Assembly: GCA_024679435.1 (NCBI GenBank)
Contig: JAIBDK010000078.1
Span: 1 to 8,663 of the forward strand
Source: Gammaproteobacteria bacterium
GTDB lineage: Bacteria; Pseudomonadota; Gammaproteobacteria; Arenicellales; Poriferihabitantaceae
Length of the DNA: 8,663 nucleotides
Reading direction: 5' to 3'
Shown here piece after piece: positions 7,186 through 8,663 of the stretch. Under the pieces are notes generated by a model. It ran no database searches. It saw only the letters and a list, made by a program, of their open reading frames with translations, and had not been told where the DNA came from. The position numbers were made by a program, and so were the translations under genes. Position 1 is the stretch's first letter. Each line of letters begins with the position of its first letter.

Positions 7186-8652
7186 ATGAATTTCAATATT
7201 GATGATTTGCTGAATTCTCCAGAGATGCCCTGGGCTGTCGGGATTGCATTGTTGCTGGTGCTCATCATCTTTTTGCTGTGGAAGCTTCGTCAATCTCGAA
7301 ACAGGGAAACACAGAAAAGTACTCAACTTGAAATACTGGGTCGCGACATGGTTGCGTTGGCGGAACGTCTCAAGGCCAAAGAGCAAGAGCTAATCAAGGC
7401 AGAGCAGACTTATGATCGACAGATAACGACCCTGTCTGAACAACGTGACCGGGTTCAACAGTCTTTTCAGCACGAGTCTCAGCGGCATTCGGAGTTTAGA
7501 AACGAAGCGGCAGCAAACGAATCCTCGTTAAAAGAAAGAATCAACGCGGCAACAGAAAAGTTGCAGCTTCTGGAAAATGCAGAAAAACGTTTGCAGTCCA
7601 GCTTTGAAAATCTGGCAAACAGGATATTCGAGGAAAAGCATGAAAAGTTTAACGAGGCCAGTAAACTCGGTGTTGAAGCGTTGTTGACCCCTATGCGTCA
7701 GCAGCTGGGCGATTTTCGCAAACGGGTCGATGAGGTTTATGACAAGGAGAATGAGCAACGCACAACACTCCGCGCCGAAATCACGCAACTTAAAAATCTA
7801 AATGAAAGGATCAGCACCGATGCCTTAAATCTCACCAACGCCCTGAAAGGTGATAGTAAGGTCCGGGGCAACTGGGGCGAGGTGCAACTCGAACTCCTGC
7901 TCGAAGAGTCGGGGCTAAAGAAGGGGCGTGAATATGACGTTCAGACAAGTCATAAGAATGAAGAAGGAAAACGCTATCAGCCGGACGCCATTGTTCATCT
8001 ACCTGACAACAAGGATGTCATTATCGATTCCAAGGTCTCGCTGGTCGCCTATGAAGCCTATCACAGCAGTGAAACCGAAGGGGACAGGGAGAGGTGTCTA
8101 AAAGAGCATTTGACGTCCATAAGGACGCATATCCGACAGTTAAGCGGAAAGAGTTATGATGAGCTTGTAGGGCTGAGATCGCTTGATCTGGTGATTATGT
8201 TTGTGCCGATAGAGCCCGCGCTATTGCTGGCGCTGGAGCACGAGCCGGGTCTCTACAACGAAGCGTATCACAAGGGCATCGTGCTGGTCAGCCCGACACT
8301 GTTGATGGCGACACTGCAGATTATCAATAATATATGGCGCTATGAACATCAAAATCGCCATGCCCTGACCATTGCAGAGGAAGCGGGGAAAATGTACGAC
8401 CAGTTTGTGGGCTTTGTTGAGTCCCTGGACAAAGTCGGTGACCATATCCGAAAAGCAGGAGAGAGCTATGATGTCGCCAAAAAACGTCTGATCGATGGCC
8501 GTGGCAACCTGGTGGGTCGAACCCAGAAGTTAAAGGATCTTGGTGCCAAGGCTAAAAAGACGATCTCAAAGGAGTTGCTGGATGAAGGGGCAATTCAGAC
8601 CATTGAAGATCTGGCTGGTGATGATATGTTGTCAGACCACAAGTCTGAATGA
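7186..8652 (+). CDS. rmuC: RmuC-family protein, membrane-anchored nuclease-like
   Basis: A 488-residue RmuC homologue, within the usual 450-520 range. Residues 15-34 form a single N-terminal membrane helix, residues about 40-215 are a long charged coiled coil, and the RmuC domain spans about 215-430. The domain carries the hallmark GDSKVRGNWGE (222-232), a PD pair (266-267) and DSK (281-283), which together fit the PD-(D/E)XK nuclease fold, followed by PIEPALLLALE (341-351) and the SPTLLMATLQII helix (369-380). The E. coli gene was named for its effect on DNA inversion at short inverted repeats; the biochemical role is still poorly defined, and nuclease activity is inferred from fold. The coiled coil probably holds the catalytic part at a distance from the membrane on the cytoplasmic side. 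The start at 7186 is 11 bases after the tesA stop, with no clear Shine-Dalgarno. The C-terminal tail (about 450-488) is charged. Confidence 0.93.
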   Translation: MNFNIDDLLNSPEMPWAVGIALLLVLIIFLLWKLRQSRNRETQKSTQLEILGRDMVALAERLKAKEQELIKAEQTYDRQITTLSEQRDRVQQSFQHESQRHSEFRNEAAANESSLKERINAATEKLQLLENAEKRLQSSFENLANRIFEEKHEKFNEASKLGVEALLTPMRQQLGDFRKRVDEVYDKENEQRTTLRAEITQLKNLNERISTDALNLTNALKGDSKVRGNWGEVQLELLLEESGLKKGREYDVQTSHKNEEGKRYQPDAIVHLPDNKDVIIDSKVSLVAYEAYHSSETEGDRERCLKEHLTSIRTHIRQLSGKSYDELVGLRSLDLVIMFVPIEPALLLALEHEPGLYNEAYHKGIVLVSPTLLMATLQIINNIWRYEHQNRHALTIAEEAGKMYDQFVGFVESLDKVGDHIRKAGESYDVAKKRLIDGRGNLVGRTQKLKDLGAKAKKTISKELLDEGAIQTIEDLAGDDMLSDHKSE

Positions 8653-8657
8653 TTCAG
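8632..8657 (+). terminator. Overlapping small hairpins at the rmuC stop, possible weak terminator
   Basis: TCAGAC (8632-8637) pairs with GTCTGA (8643-8648) around a five-base loop. The second arm overlaps another inverted repeat, CTGAA (8645-8649) with TTCAG (8653-8657) around TGA, followed by TTT (8658-8660). Both stems are short and not GC-rich, and the window ends at 8663, so it cannot be seen whether a longer T-tract follows. The two stems are mutually exclusive because they share bases. Confidence 0.2.
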
Positions 8658-8663
8658 TTTAGA

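Noticed and set aside
6846..7268. 140-codon open frame on the minus strand across the tesA end and rmuC start
   Set aside because: It is antisense to two well-supported genes, has a composition unlike a real protein (His, Gln and Asn rich) and shows no domain.

Overview
This window reads as ordinary chromosomal DNA of a Gram-negative bacterium, most likely a gammaproteobacterium. The evidence is the divergent arrangement of a YbbA/YbbP-type ABC transporter and a TesA-type periplasmic esterase, which is also found in Escherichia coli, plus a bacterial-type thiopurine methyltransferase (Tpm) and signal peptides of the usual Sec type. No phage, transposon, CRISPR, tRNA or rRNA signature is visible. 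Species cannot be named from the sequence.

Layout: (1) 18-1400 (+) encodes a 460-residue exported protein that I do not recognise. (2) 1407-2090 (-) is tpm, tail to tail with gene 1, with six bases between the stop codons. (3) 2151-3038 (-) is a ten-helix DMT/EamA-family permease upstream of tpm on the same strand, 60 bases away, so the two may be co-transcribed. (4) 3039-3332 is the only sizeable gap. It holds a possible extended -10 promoter for the DMT gene and no convincing terminator. (5) 3333-5807 (-) is a YbbP-type FtsX/MacB-like permease and 5813-6505 (-) is its YbbA ATPase, five bases apart and forming one operon. (6) 6539-7174 (+) is tesA, starting only 33 bases from the ybbA start. 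(7) 7186-8652 (+) is rmuC, 11 bases after tesA.

The centre of the window forms one functional block. YbbA powers YbbP, an ABC system of the MacB/LolCDE/FtsEX superfamily whose members usually act by mechanical coupling or by extracting molecules from the membrane. TesA is a soluble periplasmic SGNH hydrolase beside it, and a functional partnership (membrane-extracted ester or acyl substrate handed to TesA) is the natural inference. RmuC, a membrane-anchored coiled-coil protein with a PD-(D/E)XK-like nuclease domain, probably shares the tesA transcript. Tpm and the DMT permease may form a separate small-molecule or metalloid detoxification pair.

No new system is evident. The most open items are the unrecognised exported protein at the left end, the absence of a recognisable Shine-Dalgarno sequence at all seven starts, and the tightly packed divergent control region between ybbA and tesA.
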